Positions 9,052 through 18,349 of a stretch of 26,842 nt of DNA are shown here, piece after piece. Source of the DNA: Prorocentrum cordatum (Eukaryota; Sar; Dinophyceae; Prorocentrales; Prorocentraceae); the NCBI GenBank assembly GCA_963575745.1, contig CAUYUJ010018717.1:170134-196975 (forward strand), given 5' to 3'. The number at the start of each line of letters is the position of its first letter. Within the stretch, counting starts at the first letter, position 1. The position numbers were made by a program, and so were the translations under genes. The notes under the pieces were generated by a model. The model did not search any database. It was not told where the DNA came from and saw only the letters and a program-made list of their open reading frames with translations.

Positions 9052-9945
9052 CGGGTTTTCAAAAACAGCCCGCTCTCGCGCTATTGTGAGAGCACAGGGG
9101 GGCCAGAAGTTTTAACCGTTCTCCTCAAATGCAGCCCACCGTGCCTCTCGCGCGCGCATGCCAACATCATTCGACAGTCCTTTTGCGCGCGTGCTGTCGC
9201 GAGAGCCCCTTGCAGCGAACTGGGCGGAGTGCGCGCGCGTGCCGAAATCAATCGAAAACTCGAGGGCCCGCCAGGATTGCAAAATCGAATGCACCGGCAA
9301 CATATAACACTTATGGTTTTGCAGCATCGCCTTTCAAAGAAGTCTGCGCGAGCTCTTGCATTCAGGTGAAACGATTTGGTTTCCAACGTGCCCATCGTCC
9401 TCGACTAAACGGGCCTCTCGCGCCGCGCGCCAGAATCCTTCGAACGCCCGCGCGCGCGTTTTTTTTTTTGGGGGGGGGGCGATCCCTGTCAAATACTGCC
9501 CCGCGGGCCATTCGCATGCGTCGGCCACGCGCGCATGTCGAGCCAACGCCTTCATCGCCGACGCGGGGGCACTGTTATTGTTATCGGCGCGATCAGCATC
9601 GGCGCCGTCATTGGCCTTGCCGTCGTCATCGTCATCATCGTCACAATCATCGCTACTATCATCATCGCGTCTACCGCCGTCGACGCCCCCGCGGCACCGC
9701 GCCCGCCCAAGTCGCCGGCTCGCGCCGAACTGCCCGCTGGGAAGTGCTCAGCGGCCAGCGCCGCCGCGGCCAAACCAGTCGCACTGAACTAATTGGCCGC
9801 TGCGCGCGCGAGCGCGCGGGGCCTCGAGCGGCCGTGGGGATGCACCAGCAAACGCCATGCACGCATTGCAATCGCCGCCGCATGGGCCCTGCAAGACAAG
9901 TTGCGGGTGGGCGGGCAGAGTGATGGCGCGGGCAGCGGAGTTGAC
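9052..9945 (+). repeat. Dispersed repeat R1, copy B
   Basis: Monomer boxes at about 9145 and 9414 (269 bp apart), a shortened C/G box at about 9228-9242, and a core from 9535 ending in 'GGAGTTGACATC'. It contains a T10-G10 homopolymer run at 9461-9479. It is less complete at the 5' end than copies A and D. Confidence 0.8.
9535..9792 (+). CDS. Putative small hydrophobic protein of repeat R1 (copy B)
   Basis: 85 codons from ATG 9535 to TAA 9790-9792. It has a short basic N-terminus (MSSQRLHRRR), then about 33 residues of V/I/A/G/T that would form one long or two short membrane segments ('GAVIGLAVVIVIIVTIIATI'), then a proline/alanine-rich tail with PRPPKSP. Copies C and D keep the same frame and an equivalent stop position. 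Caution: the hydrophobic part comes from a GTC/ATC codon-like repeat, and the antisense strand is also open, so conservation of the frame may only reflect few indels. No family recognised. Confidence 0.25.
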   Translation: MSSQRLHRRRGGTVIVIGAISIGAVIGLAVVIVIIVTIIATIIIASTAVDAPAAPRPPKSPARAELPAGKCSAASAAAAKPVALN

Positions 9946-10129
9946 ATCTGAAAATCTTTTTTAATGTGAGTCCTCCTCCCTAGGAGAATTATAAGACCCC
10001 CCCACGTACTTTCCGATATCCCTTTCGCGCAGTGCAGTTTACGCGCGGCTCTGCCCCGCCGCCCGCCCTGAATCTGAACTCGCACTACGCAAGTGAAGCT
10101 GGCATCCCCCCCCCCCCCCCCCCCCGCGC

Positions 10130-10345
10130 TGCAACAAATGCTACGCGCGCGCCCGCTTTTCAAAAACCATCAACTTCCGAAGCCCCTTGCACGCAATGGG
10201 GCGACGCGCGCGCGTCGTCGCGCGCGCGCCGAAGACCTTCGGCAACCCTAGGTTTCCTGGAGATGTCAACATCGGGCGCCCCGGAAAAATTTAAAACGCA
10301 TGGCTTTGCAACGGCGCTTTTCGAAGCACCCCGTGGCGTGCCCGA
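10130..10345 (+). repeat. Dispersed repeat R1, single-monomer fragment
   Basis: Contains the R1 order 'CCCCTTGCA..CAATGGGGCGA', the C/G palindromic box at about 10202-10230, then a diverged 'CTTCGGCAACCCTAGGTTT' and 'CATGGCTTTGCAACGGCG' as in the other monomers. No core follows. A C-homopolymer run lies just upstream at about 10107-10124. Confidence 0.65.
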
Positions 10346-10861
10346 CCCATTCGCATCGAGTGACAAGGGGAACTGGCCCAAACTTGTCAGGGCAACGACA
10401 GCGCAGGCGCCGTCATATGTCGCGCCAGCTAAGCGCGCGAGATGCGCCCACGCGGCGCGATTCACAGGGCCACGACAGAAGGGCGAGAAGCGATGGGGCC
10501 AGGCGCGAGGAGGACGCGGGGGCGGGGACGAAGGGCAGGGGGCGGGCGCTCGGGGGGCGACCCGCTGGCGCGGCAACGGCAGAGGGGATGTGGCAGGGCG
10601 CAGGAGGCGACGGCGAAGTGACGGGGGGAGACCGAAGAGCGTTGCCTTTGTCGGTAGCGCGCTAAAGCCGCAGCGTTGCCCGCGCCATCTCGCCGCGGCG
10701 CTCGCCAAAATCATCGACCCTTCTCATAATTAATGCAAGAAGCGAGCGAGGCCCATGTCGCCCGCCAGTTTCCCCGCTTTTTCCCCGCGCGCTTCAGCGC
10801 GGGGGCTGAGCGCGCGAAGGCGCGCCGCCAGGTCTGCGGGCGGCCCGCGGCAGCGCGCCGC
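10346..10861. other. GC-rich region without a supported gene
   Basis: Very GC-rich, with purine-rich GGGGACGAAGGGC-type stretches on the + strand. A frame is open on each strand, but composition is dominated by G, R, A and P, and no domain is visible. An AT-richer spot with TAATTAATG lies at about 10728. Confidence 0.4.
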
Positions 10862-11310
10862 TGGACCTCCCAGCGGCCCTCGAAAGTGGCAGCTTCGCAG
10901 ACCGCAGCCCGCCGGGGATGGCGAGGTCAAGTGTGAATCTGGGCGGCGGCCGACTTCGCTGACCCCCCCGGCAGCCCTCGAAATGGGCGACGCATTCGCG
11001 TGTCGCAGCCCCCCGAAGACGGCGAGGTCTAGTCTGGATCCGGGTGGCGCTTCACTCCGCTGAACCAACCCCCCGACCGCCCTCGAAAGTGGCGGCAACC
11101 TCGCAGATCGCAATCCCCCAGGGATGGCGAGGTCTAGTATGAATATGGGCGGCGCCTCACTCCGCTGGGCCCCCTGGCAGCCCTCGAGAATCGCAGCCCC
11201 CCCAGAGATGGCGAGGTTCACTCGGGGTCTGGGTGGCGCCTCGCTCCGCTGGACCTCGCAGCAAGCCTCGAAAGCGACGTCAGTTTCGTAGGTCGCGCCC
11301 CCCCAGGGAT
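10862..11310. repeat. Tandem repeat of about 100-bp units (about 5 copies)
   Basis: The landmark GCCCTCGAAAGTGG recurs at about 10877, 10974, 11080, 11178 and 11263, so units are about 97, 106, 98 and 85 bp. Each unit holds a CGCAG..CGCA.CCCCCC block, GGGATGGCGAGGTC, then a CTGGGTGGCGCCTC.CTCCGCTG block. Units are diverged by substitutions and small indels. A minus-strand frame (10730-11425) stays open through the array with repeated RSEAPP peptides. I treat it as repeat-derived. Confidence 0.85.
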
Positions 11311-11459
11311 GGCCGGGCAAGAGGCCGGATGGCGCGCAGGATGGAGCGAGATAAGAAGCAGGTAGGAAGGACGAGAGGAGGAGGGGGCGGGAAGAGGGCA
11401 AGGGGGAAATGGGCGGATCAAACAATGCTCCATTCGAAACGAGACCCCGGCGCAGGAGG

Positions 11460-12340
11460 CATGCGCGCGCGCTCTTGCTAATTCTTGAGAGAAAAAACGC
11501 ACGCTACCAAACGTGCCCCTCGCGCGCGCATGCCGAAATCGCTCGAGCGCCCCTGCGCCCGTGCAGTCGCGCGAATCCCTTGCAGCGAACTGGGCGACGC
11601 GCGCGCGCGCGTCGTCGCGCGCGCGTGCCAGAATCCATCGAAGACTTTGGTTTTCGCAAGGGCGTCAGAGTCGAGTGCCCCGAAAACACATGGCAACACA
11701 TGGTTCGACAACGCTCGTAGCCAGGAATGCCTGCGCTCGCGCCCCCGCGAATCCTCAGCGCAACCGCCGGTTTGTCATCGCTGTCGCTGGGTTCTGCCAG
11801 GCGGGCCTCTCGCATCGCGCGCCGACGTCGTTCGAGCGCCCTTGCGCGCATGCTGGGGGGTCCGTTTCAGACAACGCCGCGCAGGCCACTCTCGCTCGTC
11901 GGCCGCGCGCGCGTGTCGAACTTCGTCCACAACCTCCGTGATCGACGCAAGGACGTCGTCATCTTTGTCGGCGTGATCAACGTCGGCGCCGTCGCTGGTC
12001 TTGCCGCCAACGCTGTCGCCATCGTCGCTGGCGTCGCCGCTGCCATCGTCGCGTCTACCGTTGTCAGCGCTGCCGCGGCGCCGCGCCCGCCCAACTGGCC
12101 GACTCGCACTGAAGCGCCCGCTGGGAAGCGCCCAGCGGTCAGCGCCGCCGCGGCCGCGTCGGTCGCGCCAAGCTAGCTGGCCGCTTCGCGCGCGATCATG
12201 CGCGTTAGCGCGGCCGCGGTGATGCGCCAATCAGCGCCGAGCAGCCGTCGCAATCGCCACCGCATGGGTTTTGCAAACCAAGTTGCGGGCGGGCGGGTGG
12301 GGCGGTTGCGCGAGCAGTGGTGTTGGCAACTTCAGATTCG
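11460..12340 (+). repeat. Dispersed repeat R1, copy C
   Basis: Monomer boxes at about 11518 and 11810 (292 bp apart), a C/G palindromic box at 11595-11627, a core from about 11913, and a 3' end at 'GTGTTGGCAAC'. Same order and orientation as copies A, B and D. Confidence 0.8.
11727..12176 (+). CDS. Putative small hydrophobic protein of repeat R1 (copy C)
   Basis: The frame runs from ATG 11727 to TAG 12174-12176. The part shared with copies B and D begins at 11913, where their ATG is GTG here. If real, the shared start is lost and an upstream ATG would have to serve. The hydrophobic segment ('GAVAGLAANAVAIVAGVAAA') is more alanine-rich than in B and D, yet stays hydrophobic, and the P/K/A tail ends with the same SVAPS-stop pattern as copy D. 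Unproven as a gene; no homologue recognised. Confidence 0.2.
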   Translation: MPALAPPRILSATAGLSSLSLGSARRASRIARRRRSSALARMLGGPFQTTPRRPLSLVGRARVSNFVHNLRDRRKDVVIFVGVINVGAVAGLAANAVAIVAGVAAAIVASTVVSAAAAPRPPNWPTRTEAPAGKRPAVSAAAAASVAPS

Positions 12341-12399
12341 ACAGGGTGACTTGCGACGCTTCGATGTTTTGTTCTAGCCGCCCCCCATTTCGTTTTGTA

Positions 12400-12905
12400 T
12401 GTTGATACGATTCTGCCCCATCGTCCATCCCAAATAATAAAGCAAACAATTTCGACCAGGCCGGTATCGACACCCGCCTCGCCCTCCGCGGTGCACGTGT
12501 ATACGCGGTTGTACACTTGTATATATGTATATGTGTATACATATATATATATATACACATACATATATGTGTATATATAAAAATACACGCGCACCCGTTT
12601 ATTACAAACCATCAGTTACCAAGCTTGTCTTGCAAGAGGTTGGGCGAAGTGCACGCGCGCGCGTCATCGCGCGCGTGTGCCGAAATGTGTCAACAACAAT
12701 TGATCTCGCACGGGTTTCAAGATCGAGTGTCCCCACAACAGATAAACAAACACATGGTTTCGGAACAAGGGCGTTCAACAAACAACTGGCTCTCGCGCAC
12801 TTGCAGAGCGGAAGGAAAACCATAGGCATTGTTTTAACATGTTCATAACGTGCTACCAAGCGGGTCTCTCGCACGCGCATGTCGAAATCGCTGGAACGGG
12901 CGGGG
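12400..12905 (+). repeat. Dispersed repeat R1, 5' fragment
   Basis: Begins with 'GCCCCATCGTCCATCC' (also in copy D at about 14937), continues with 'CAGGCCGGTATCG', then after an AT-rich insert has the C/G box at 12650-12680 and the 'GTCTCTCGCACGCGCATGTC' box at about 12863. It is cut off by the start of the R2 repeat at about 12912. Confidence 0.7.
12519..12584. repeat. AT-rich palindromic (TA/TG)n tract
   Basis: About 65 bp of alternating T/A with TGTATA steps inside otherwise GC-rich DNA. The left arm ATATATGTATATGTGTATA pairs with the right arm TATACACATACATATAT, so a long hairpin or cruciform is possible. It sits inside an R1 fragment and is absent from copy D at the corresponding place, so it is an insertion or local expansion. 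Confidence 0.8.
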
Positions 12906-12911
12906 GGGGTC

Positions 12912-14705
12912 TTGACCACTGTTCCTTATTCCTATACACCCCGTCCCCCAGGCGACAGGCGGCCAACCAGGAACCATGACGCCCCCCCACCATCCCTGAC
13001 AAAAAACATACAAACGCACTCTGCCTCCGAATTCGGAGCATGCGCAACCAACCCGATGCGCCCCCCCGACCATCCCTGACAAAACATACAAAACAAAACA
13101 CTTCGGGGGGGATCTTTGGAATCATGTTCGCGAGGCCCGCGGGCACCTTCTATCGTTTATTGCAAGGGACGGCGGGGGTGTCAGCATATTGCCTGCTGTG
13201 CGCAGGGCTACCATCCCTGACAAAACATAATGCAAAATACACTTCGCGGATAAATCTGGATCCTGCGCGGCCACCCCGCGATCAGTGTCAAGTGGTTTTT
13301 GGTAAGGACGGCGGGGGTGGTTTTGTACGGCCTGGTGTGCGCAGGCCCACCAGACACAATGATGGGCGTTGGTTTTCGATAAGGATGGTGGGGGACGACT
13401 TGTTTCCCGATGTGTGCTGTCACGTGCGCAGGCGCACCTGACGCACCCGGCACGTGCCCCGAGCGTGGCGCACCTGGCGCGGCTGGAGTCTGCAGCACAT
13501 CTGGCGCACGCGGAGGCACGTGGCGCATCTGGCGCACCAGGCGTGCCTTGCACGCTCGGGCCCCAGGGGTGCCTGGCGCGCGTGGCGCGCGTGGCGCACC
13601 TCGCCCCAGCGTCGCGCACATGGGCTCGGTTTTGGTTCCCAATAGGTGCCCATCCAAAAACGACCGCTGAACATGCTGAGGGCCGGGTGTTACTTATGTG
13701 TTGGGAGGGCGGGTGGGAGTGAGCTAGACGGCTTGCTATCTGAAGAGTGTCTTGACCCTTCCCCCTACCCCCCTGGACCTGGACAGGGCGCCCCGCGAAC
13801 CATTGGAGCGTCCAAGGTGGCCCAAGATGGCTCCAAGACGGCCTCAGAGAGCACAAAATGACCTGCAAGACGGCTCTGGGTGGCTCAAGATGGCGTCCAA
13901 GATGATTTTAGAAGCTCGAAGATCGCTTCAAGACGGCTACACGTGGCCTCGGAGCACCCCCAAGAGAGCCCCCAAGATGCCCAAATCCTTCCAACACCTA
14001 AGGCACATCATTTTTGTTTTGCGTTCTGGCCTTTTCGCTTCAATTGGCCTTCCGAAGTTTCAAGATGGTTCCAGGACGGCCCAAGAAGGCACCAAGAGAG
14101 TTCCAAGAGGGCCTCAAGACGGCCACCAAAGCGCCCAAGAGCGGTCCAAAACAATCCAAGAGAGCCCCAAGAGGGAGGCAATTTCAGAGGCTGTGGCGGG
14201 GGGGCGCTAATTGAATTAACGGCCCCTCCTTCTTTGATCGATGTCCTACAAGATGGCCTCAACAAGGTTTTCAGGGCTCCCAAGAGAGCTCCAGGAGGCC
14301 CCCAAAACGTCCCTAAGAGGTGCCTAAACGGCCCCGAGAGGCCTCAAAAAACACCCGTCGACGGCACCCAAAACAAACGCCCTAAGGGGCCCCGGCCCGG
14401 GACCGCCAAGAGGCATCCAAGACGGCATTAAAGGCCTCCAGGGAAGACCCCGGGCATCCAAGAGGCCTCTGGCCTTCTGCTCGCCCTCCTCCTTTCTCCT
14501 CCTCCTCCTCGTCCATTTGTCCTCCTCCTCCTCCTCCTTCTCCTCCTCCTCCTCCCCCTCTTCCATTACTCCTCCATTCGCTTCCTCATTCGACTGATAA
14601 AATAAAAAGGCTGCCCCCTATCTTGCTCCTACACTTCCCTGGTCCCCCCATCCACTTTCCTGGGCATCGTTGCTCGGTGGGCTGGTGGGACTGCACGAGG
14701 CGTCA
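12912..14705 (+). repeat. Dispersed repeat R2, copy 1
   Basis: Aligns along its length with 24051-25925. Order: 'TTGACCACTGTTCC...TATACACCCC'; six copies in both orientations of a CACCATCCCTGACAAAA motif (12988-13393); a TGGCGCACC-rich block (13430-13620); 'CGACCGCTGAACATGCT'; 'GTGTTGGGAGGGCGGGTGGG'; a long minisatellite of CCAAGA(T/G/C)GGC-like words (13800-14440); a CTC tract; and 'TTGCTCCTAC.CTTCC'. No coding capacity is convincing. Short ORFs here carry repeated RDGG/GWWGG peptides from the motif. Confidence 0.85.
14492..14565 (+). repeat. (CTC)n microsatellite within R2 copy 1
   Basis: Interrupted CTC tract at the same relative position as the tract at 25752-25815 in R2 copy 2, so it belongs to the R2 unit. 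Confidence 0.9.
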
Positions 14706-14929
14706 ACAATTGCGCACCGCATTAATGGTCCAACATATATTGAACCACGCTGATGCGCAAGAAGGACTGCACCAGAGATGCTGCACCACATAAAAGGGCA
14801 ACACATGGGTTGCTCCACGAAGATCGTTCCTCATAACTTCTTTTTGTAATAAGAGAATCGGTTCTACCCCCCCACACACACACACACCGGGATGATCGAC
14901 CCCCCTTTTCCGTATTGCAATTTACATGT
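14706..14929. other. Spacer between R2 and R1, with a short (CA)n
   Basis: AT-richer sequence with no ORF I can support. A C7 run and (CA)n lie at about 14866-14886. Confidence 0.5.
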
Positions 14930-16100
14930 GATAGTGCCCCATCGTCCATCCTAAAAATAAACCCATACCATCCCAGGCAGGCCGGTATCGGCCCCCAGCC
15001 GTCATCCTCTGCAACAGCATATTCGCGCGCACTCGGTTATCAAAACGCATAAGTGCTTATAAGCCCCTTGCAACAAAAGGTACGATATGCACACGCGCGC
15101 GTCGTCGCGCGCGCATGCCGGAATCCTTCAAAAACTTTCGGCGTCGCAATAAGAAAACATAGAGTATCCAAGCATCATATACAACGTGGTTTCGCAACGC
15201 GGAGTTCAACAAAAAACGTGCGAGCGCGCTCCTGTAAATTATCACGAAAACAATGAGTTTTTCAACATGTTCAAAACATGCAACCAAACGGGTTTCGCGC
15301 GCGCGCATGTCGAAATCGTTCGAACGCTGTTGTGCGCGTGCCATCGCGAAAATCATTTGCAAACCATGGGGCGAAGTGGGCGCGCGCTCGCGTCGTCGCG
15401 CGCGCATGCCGCAAACCTTCAAAAGCCCTCAGCTTCGTAAGGATATCGAAACCGAGTGTCCAACAATTATAAAAAACACGGCTTTGCACCACGGTGTTTC
15501 AACCTAAAGTGCTTGCGCGTCTTTGCGGATCCTTGAAGAAACCATGGTTTTCAAGGTGTCCATGGAATTCTGCCGAAAGGGCCTCTGGCGCCGCATGCCG
15601 AAATCATTCGCACGCCCTTGCACGGTCCGTGTCAAGTGGAACATGCGGGCCACTCTTGCGCATCGGCCCCGCGCGCATGTCGAACTCTTTCCAACACCTT
15701 CATCACCGACGCGAGGACGCCGTCATCGTCGTCGGCGTGATCAGCATCCGCGCCGTCTCTGGCCGCGCCTTCGTCGGTGTCAACGTTATCACCAACATCG
15801 CTACTATCATCATCGTGTCAACCGGTGTCGACGTTGTCATGATACCGCGCCCGCCCAAGTCGCCGACTCGCACTGAAGTGCCCGGTGGGAAGCGCCCAGC
15901 CGTCAGCGCCACCGCTGCCGCGTCGGTGGCGCATAGCTAGCTGGCCGCTGCGCGCGCGTGCTAGGGTTGGCGCTGCCGCAGAGATGCACCAACCAACGCC
16001 ACTCATGCATCGCAATCGCCACCGCATAGGTTTTGCAAACTAACTTGCGGGTGGGTGGGTGGGATGTTTGCGAGAGCATGGGATTTGTCAGCCCGCTTGT
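14930..16100 (+). repeat. Dispersed repeat R1, copy D
   Basis: The most complete copy: the CATCGTCCATCC/CAGGCCGGTATCG lead-in, C/G boxes at 15089-15118 and 15377-15410 (about 290 bp apart), 'CTCTCGCG'-type boxes at about 15293 and 15580, a core from 15677, and a 3' end with 'GGGTGGGTGGGTGGGATGTTTGCG'-like sequence near 16050-16095. It shows the tandem-monomer-plus-core plan clearly. Confidence 0.85.
15677..15940 (+). CDS. Putative small hydrophobic protein of repeat R1 (copy D)
   Basis: 87 codons from ATG 15677 (context GCGCGCATGTCGAACTC, as in copy A) to TAG 15938-15940. Plan: MSNSF, then RRED, a hydrophobic segment around 'VIVVGVISIRAVSGRAFVGV', then PRPPKSPTRTEVP and an alanine-rich end. 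It shares frame and stop position with copies B and C. An upstream frame is open from about 15494, so the start is uncertain. Charged residues interrupt the hydrophobic stretch more than in copy B, which weakens the membrane-protein idea. Unproven. Confidence 0.22.
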   Translation: MSNSFQHLHHRREDAVIVVGVISIRAVSGRAFVGVNVITNIATIIIVSTGVDVVMIPRPPKSPTRTEVPGGKRPAVSATAAASVAHS

Positions 16101-16735
16101 AAACATCAATTGCACCACATAGGCTGCGCAATTTAGCCTACTGGAAACAGTTTTTGGGGTCCACGATAGCTTACACTCGGAAGAGGGGAGAACTCAGCGA
16201 GACCAGCCCTGTTTGAATCCACACGGCGGCGGCAGCAGCGACGCAGATCTAAAGGTCGCCAAACGAATCAGGATAACTACATAGCCCGACCTGGAATGGC
16301 AAGACCATGCAACACACAAGCCTGAAAGAAGACAACAACACTGCAAACGGATGTCAATCCCGAGGCGCTGACCGGTCAACGACATCGCCCACAGGATGCA
16401 AGAGAAGAGCCAACAGAAGAAGAAATAAGGAAGCGCGCGCTCCATGAATAATGCCCTGTGCAAGGGTGGCCTTCCTAGACGATTGGTCAGGCCGCCGTGG
16501 ATACAATTTTTGCTCGGCATCTGCGCGCACTGCAACACAGCGGCTCTGGTCGTGAGGTGAAGCGGGGAAAAACCACAGACACTGACATGCTACCACCGCC
16601 GTTGCTGCCGCCGCAACTGCCCTTTCGTTCGTCGTCGCCACTGTTGTCGTTCCCAGTCGTCGTCGCCCACGAACTCCCCCATCTTCTCCTGATGAGCCTG
16701 CCCCTCCTGCTTACTGCTCCTCCTGCCTACCGGTG
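16101..16735. other. Non-repetitive region without a supported gene
   Basis: Composition is near balanced compared with the neighbours. Minus-strand frames here contain hydrophobic runs but overlap one another in two frames with no domain. Plus-strand sequence has frequent stops. Nothing recognised. Confidence 0.4.
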
Positions 16736-16945
16736 CTGCTCATCGTCGCGTCGTCGTCCTCCTCTGTCTCCTCTTCCGACTCCTCCTCCTCTTTTTCATG
16801 TACCTCCCTCTTCGTCGTCGTCCTCCTCCTCCTCTTCGTCGTCTAATTTTCTAACGTTGCCTCTGTGGTGGTGGTGGTGGTAGTCGTTGTCGTTGTGGTC
16901 GTCTTCTTCATCCTCCTGCTGCTGCTCCCTCTCCTAGCGCTCCTG
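16736..16945 (+). repeat. (TCG)n / (TCC)n / (GTG)n simple repeats
   Basis: Successive pyrimidine-rich triplet runs (TCGTCG, CTCCTC) followed by TGGTGG and GTCGTT runs. Serine-, proline- and valine-repeat ORFs here are repeat products. Confidence 0.85.
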
Positions 16946-16959
16946 TCCCCCTCCCGGGT

Positions 16960-17235
16960 GTGCCGCTGGAAGCTTCTGCACCACCCAAAGCTTCTGGCAG
17001 ACCGTCTTCGACGAGGCTGCCGACCAGCACGGGCAACATCGCATACTCCAGCAGCCTGCTGAGGCAAGGCCCCCAGCACAAGCGAGGAGGAGGAGGAGGA
17101 GGTGAAAGAGTTCCTCTTCATTTGGGGAGGGCAGCGGCGGAGGAGGATGAGGAGAATCAGGAAGAGGTTCGGGCCCGTTGGAAGCAGTGTCCTCTTGCTT
17201 ACGTATCACCTGCCAGGGGGAGGCAGAACAAGTAG
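16960..17235 (+). CDS. Possible terminal exon, unknown protein
   Basis: A plus-strand frame ending in TAG at 17233-17235. The last 35 codons have a natural charged composition ('AEEDEENQEEVRARWKQC' then 'LAYVSPARGRQNK'), unlike the flanking valine and serine repeats. A (GAG)n-derived glycine run lies in the middle. A frame starting in the same region reads 'SFWQTVFDEAADQHGQH' and is an equally plausible alternative, so an internal splice is possible. No family recognised. Confidence 0.2.
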   Translation: MPLEASAPPKASGRPSSTRLPTSTGNIAYSSSLLRQGPQHKRGGGGGGERVPLHLGRAAAEEDEENQEEVRARWKQCPLAYVSPARGRQNK

Positions 17236-17317
17236 AGGGGGCCGAGCAGGAAAAGGAGGAGGCGGGAATGATAAATCCGCCGACCCTGTCGGCGTGTGGG
17301 AGACGCTGTCGTGATGA

Positions 17318-17375
17318 CGACGTCGTCGTCGTCGTCGTCGTCGTTGTGGTCGTCGTCGCCGTTGCTGTCGACGCT
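17318..17375 (+). repeat. (GTC)n microsatellite
   Basis: GACGTCGTCGTCGTC run with GTTGTGGTC interruptions. A smaller (GTC)n recurs at about 17524-17540. Confidence 0.85.
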
Positions 17376-17540
17376 CCCCCCCGTTTCCCCAGGCCTTCCT
17401 CTCCAACCGCCAGCTACAAAATTGAAAAACGTCGTAGTTCAGTCGAAGGGGCTGTGGGTGGGAAGTCCTGGGGGTGGGGTCTGGTTTGTGGGGGGGAAGG
17501 CGCTGGGTCAGAAGGCAGCCCCCTCGTCGTCGTCGTCGTT

Positions 17541-18107
17541 CATGATCGGCGGCGCCTGCCGTAAAGCCTTCGCAATACTGGGAAATATAACGAGGCGGCG
17601 GGGCGTTGCCAGTGTGCAGTGGGGGCGGGGCTGTATATAAGTGTACGGCGCTGGTTGTATGGTGTTAAAATCGATTAGTTGTGCCCGGTTGGTCATGACT
17701 GGTTCTATAATTTGGATGAGCTACTTGTGGTTCGCTCAGCTCGGTCACTCAAAGTTGGCGAATGACCATCGAGAAGACACCACTTGCTTGTGGAGAGGTC
17801 GTATTTGTGAAGCCGGGCCGGCACGCAATAATGAGTGCTGGTTCAACTTATGATTTAGCGAAGCTTGGGTAGCTACACGCGGTTATGAGAAGGAGGGGGG
17901 CGCGACGCACAGCGAGGAGCACTTTTCTGTCTGGCCCTTCTGTGTCGGCCAAGACTGCGCGTCAGGCTCCGGCCGAGAAGGTGACTGCCAACCTCAGAGT
18001 GGCCATTCCAAGAAGCGCCCGCGCGTTCTCGCTGAAATCTGCTTGTCCTCCCCTTCTCCCGTCTCATTCTCACCCTGCTCCTTCTCCTCGTCGTCCTTCT
18101 CGTCCTT
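17541..18107. other. Region without a supported gene
   Basis: Includes an AT-richer stretch (17580-17880) with one 70-codon plus-strand frame (17641-17853). It opens with GTG and has no recognisable domain, so it is not called. TATATAA occurs at about 17633, but TATA boxes are not typical of dinoflagellate promoters. Confidence 0.4.
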
Positions 18108-18205
18108 CTCGTCCTCCTCCTCCTCCTCCTCCTCCTTTCCTCCTCCTCCTCCTCCTCGTCCTTTCATCCTCCTCCTCCTCCTCCTCCTCCTCCTCCTCAT
18201 CCCGC
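18108..18205 (+). repeat. (CTC)n microsatellite
   Basis: CTC/TCC tract with few interruptions, flanking the candidate exon at 18224-18345. Confidence 0.9.
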
Positions 18206-18223
18206 GCGGCGGGCGTGCTGGAA

Positions 18224-18345
18224 TCACGCCGTCATGCCGTCGATGGACTCCGTCAGAGCCTGGTGCACCACCAGCAGCCGCTCGGAGTGGCTGCGGGCGT
18301 GGAGGACGCGGTGCCGTATCTCCCTGGCCTCAGAGGCACGCTCCC
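18224..18345 (-). CDS. Probable terminal exon, unknown protein
   Basis: Minus-strand frame of about 40 codons ending with TGA at 18224-18226, wedged between two long triplet repeats but with clearly non-repetitive helical protein composition: 'EIRHRVLHARSHSERLLVVH', then 'QALTESIDGMTA'. A possible acceptor is TTAG|GGGAG at 18346-18347, which has the AG-G form favoured in dinoflagellates. The plus-strand reading of the same DNA is arginine/serine-rich and less protein-like. Gene identity unknown. It may or may not belong to the minus-strand gene at 23-26 kb. Confidence 0.35.
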
Positions 18346-18349
18346 CTAA

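Noticed and set aside
7845-15410. Regularly spaced palindromic boxes as a CRISPR array
   Set aside because: Spacing is about 290 bp, the spacers are themselves homologous repeats, there are no cas genes, and the sequence is eukaryotic.
16194-16641. Minus-strand ORFs with hydrophobic runs (114 and 95 codons) as membrane proteins
   Set aside because: Two overlapping frames are both open, neither has a family signature, and no supporting context exists.
17641-17853. 70-codon plus-strand ORF
   Set aside because: Opens with GTG, short, no domain. Composition is not bad, but the evidence is too thin to call.
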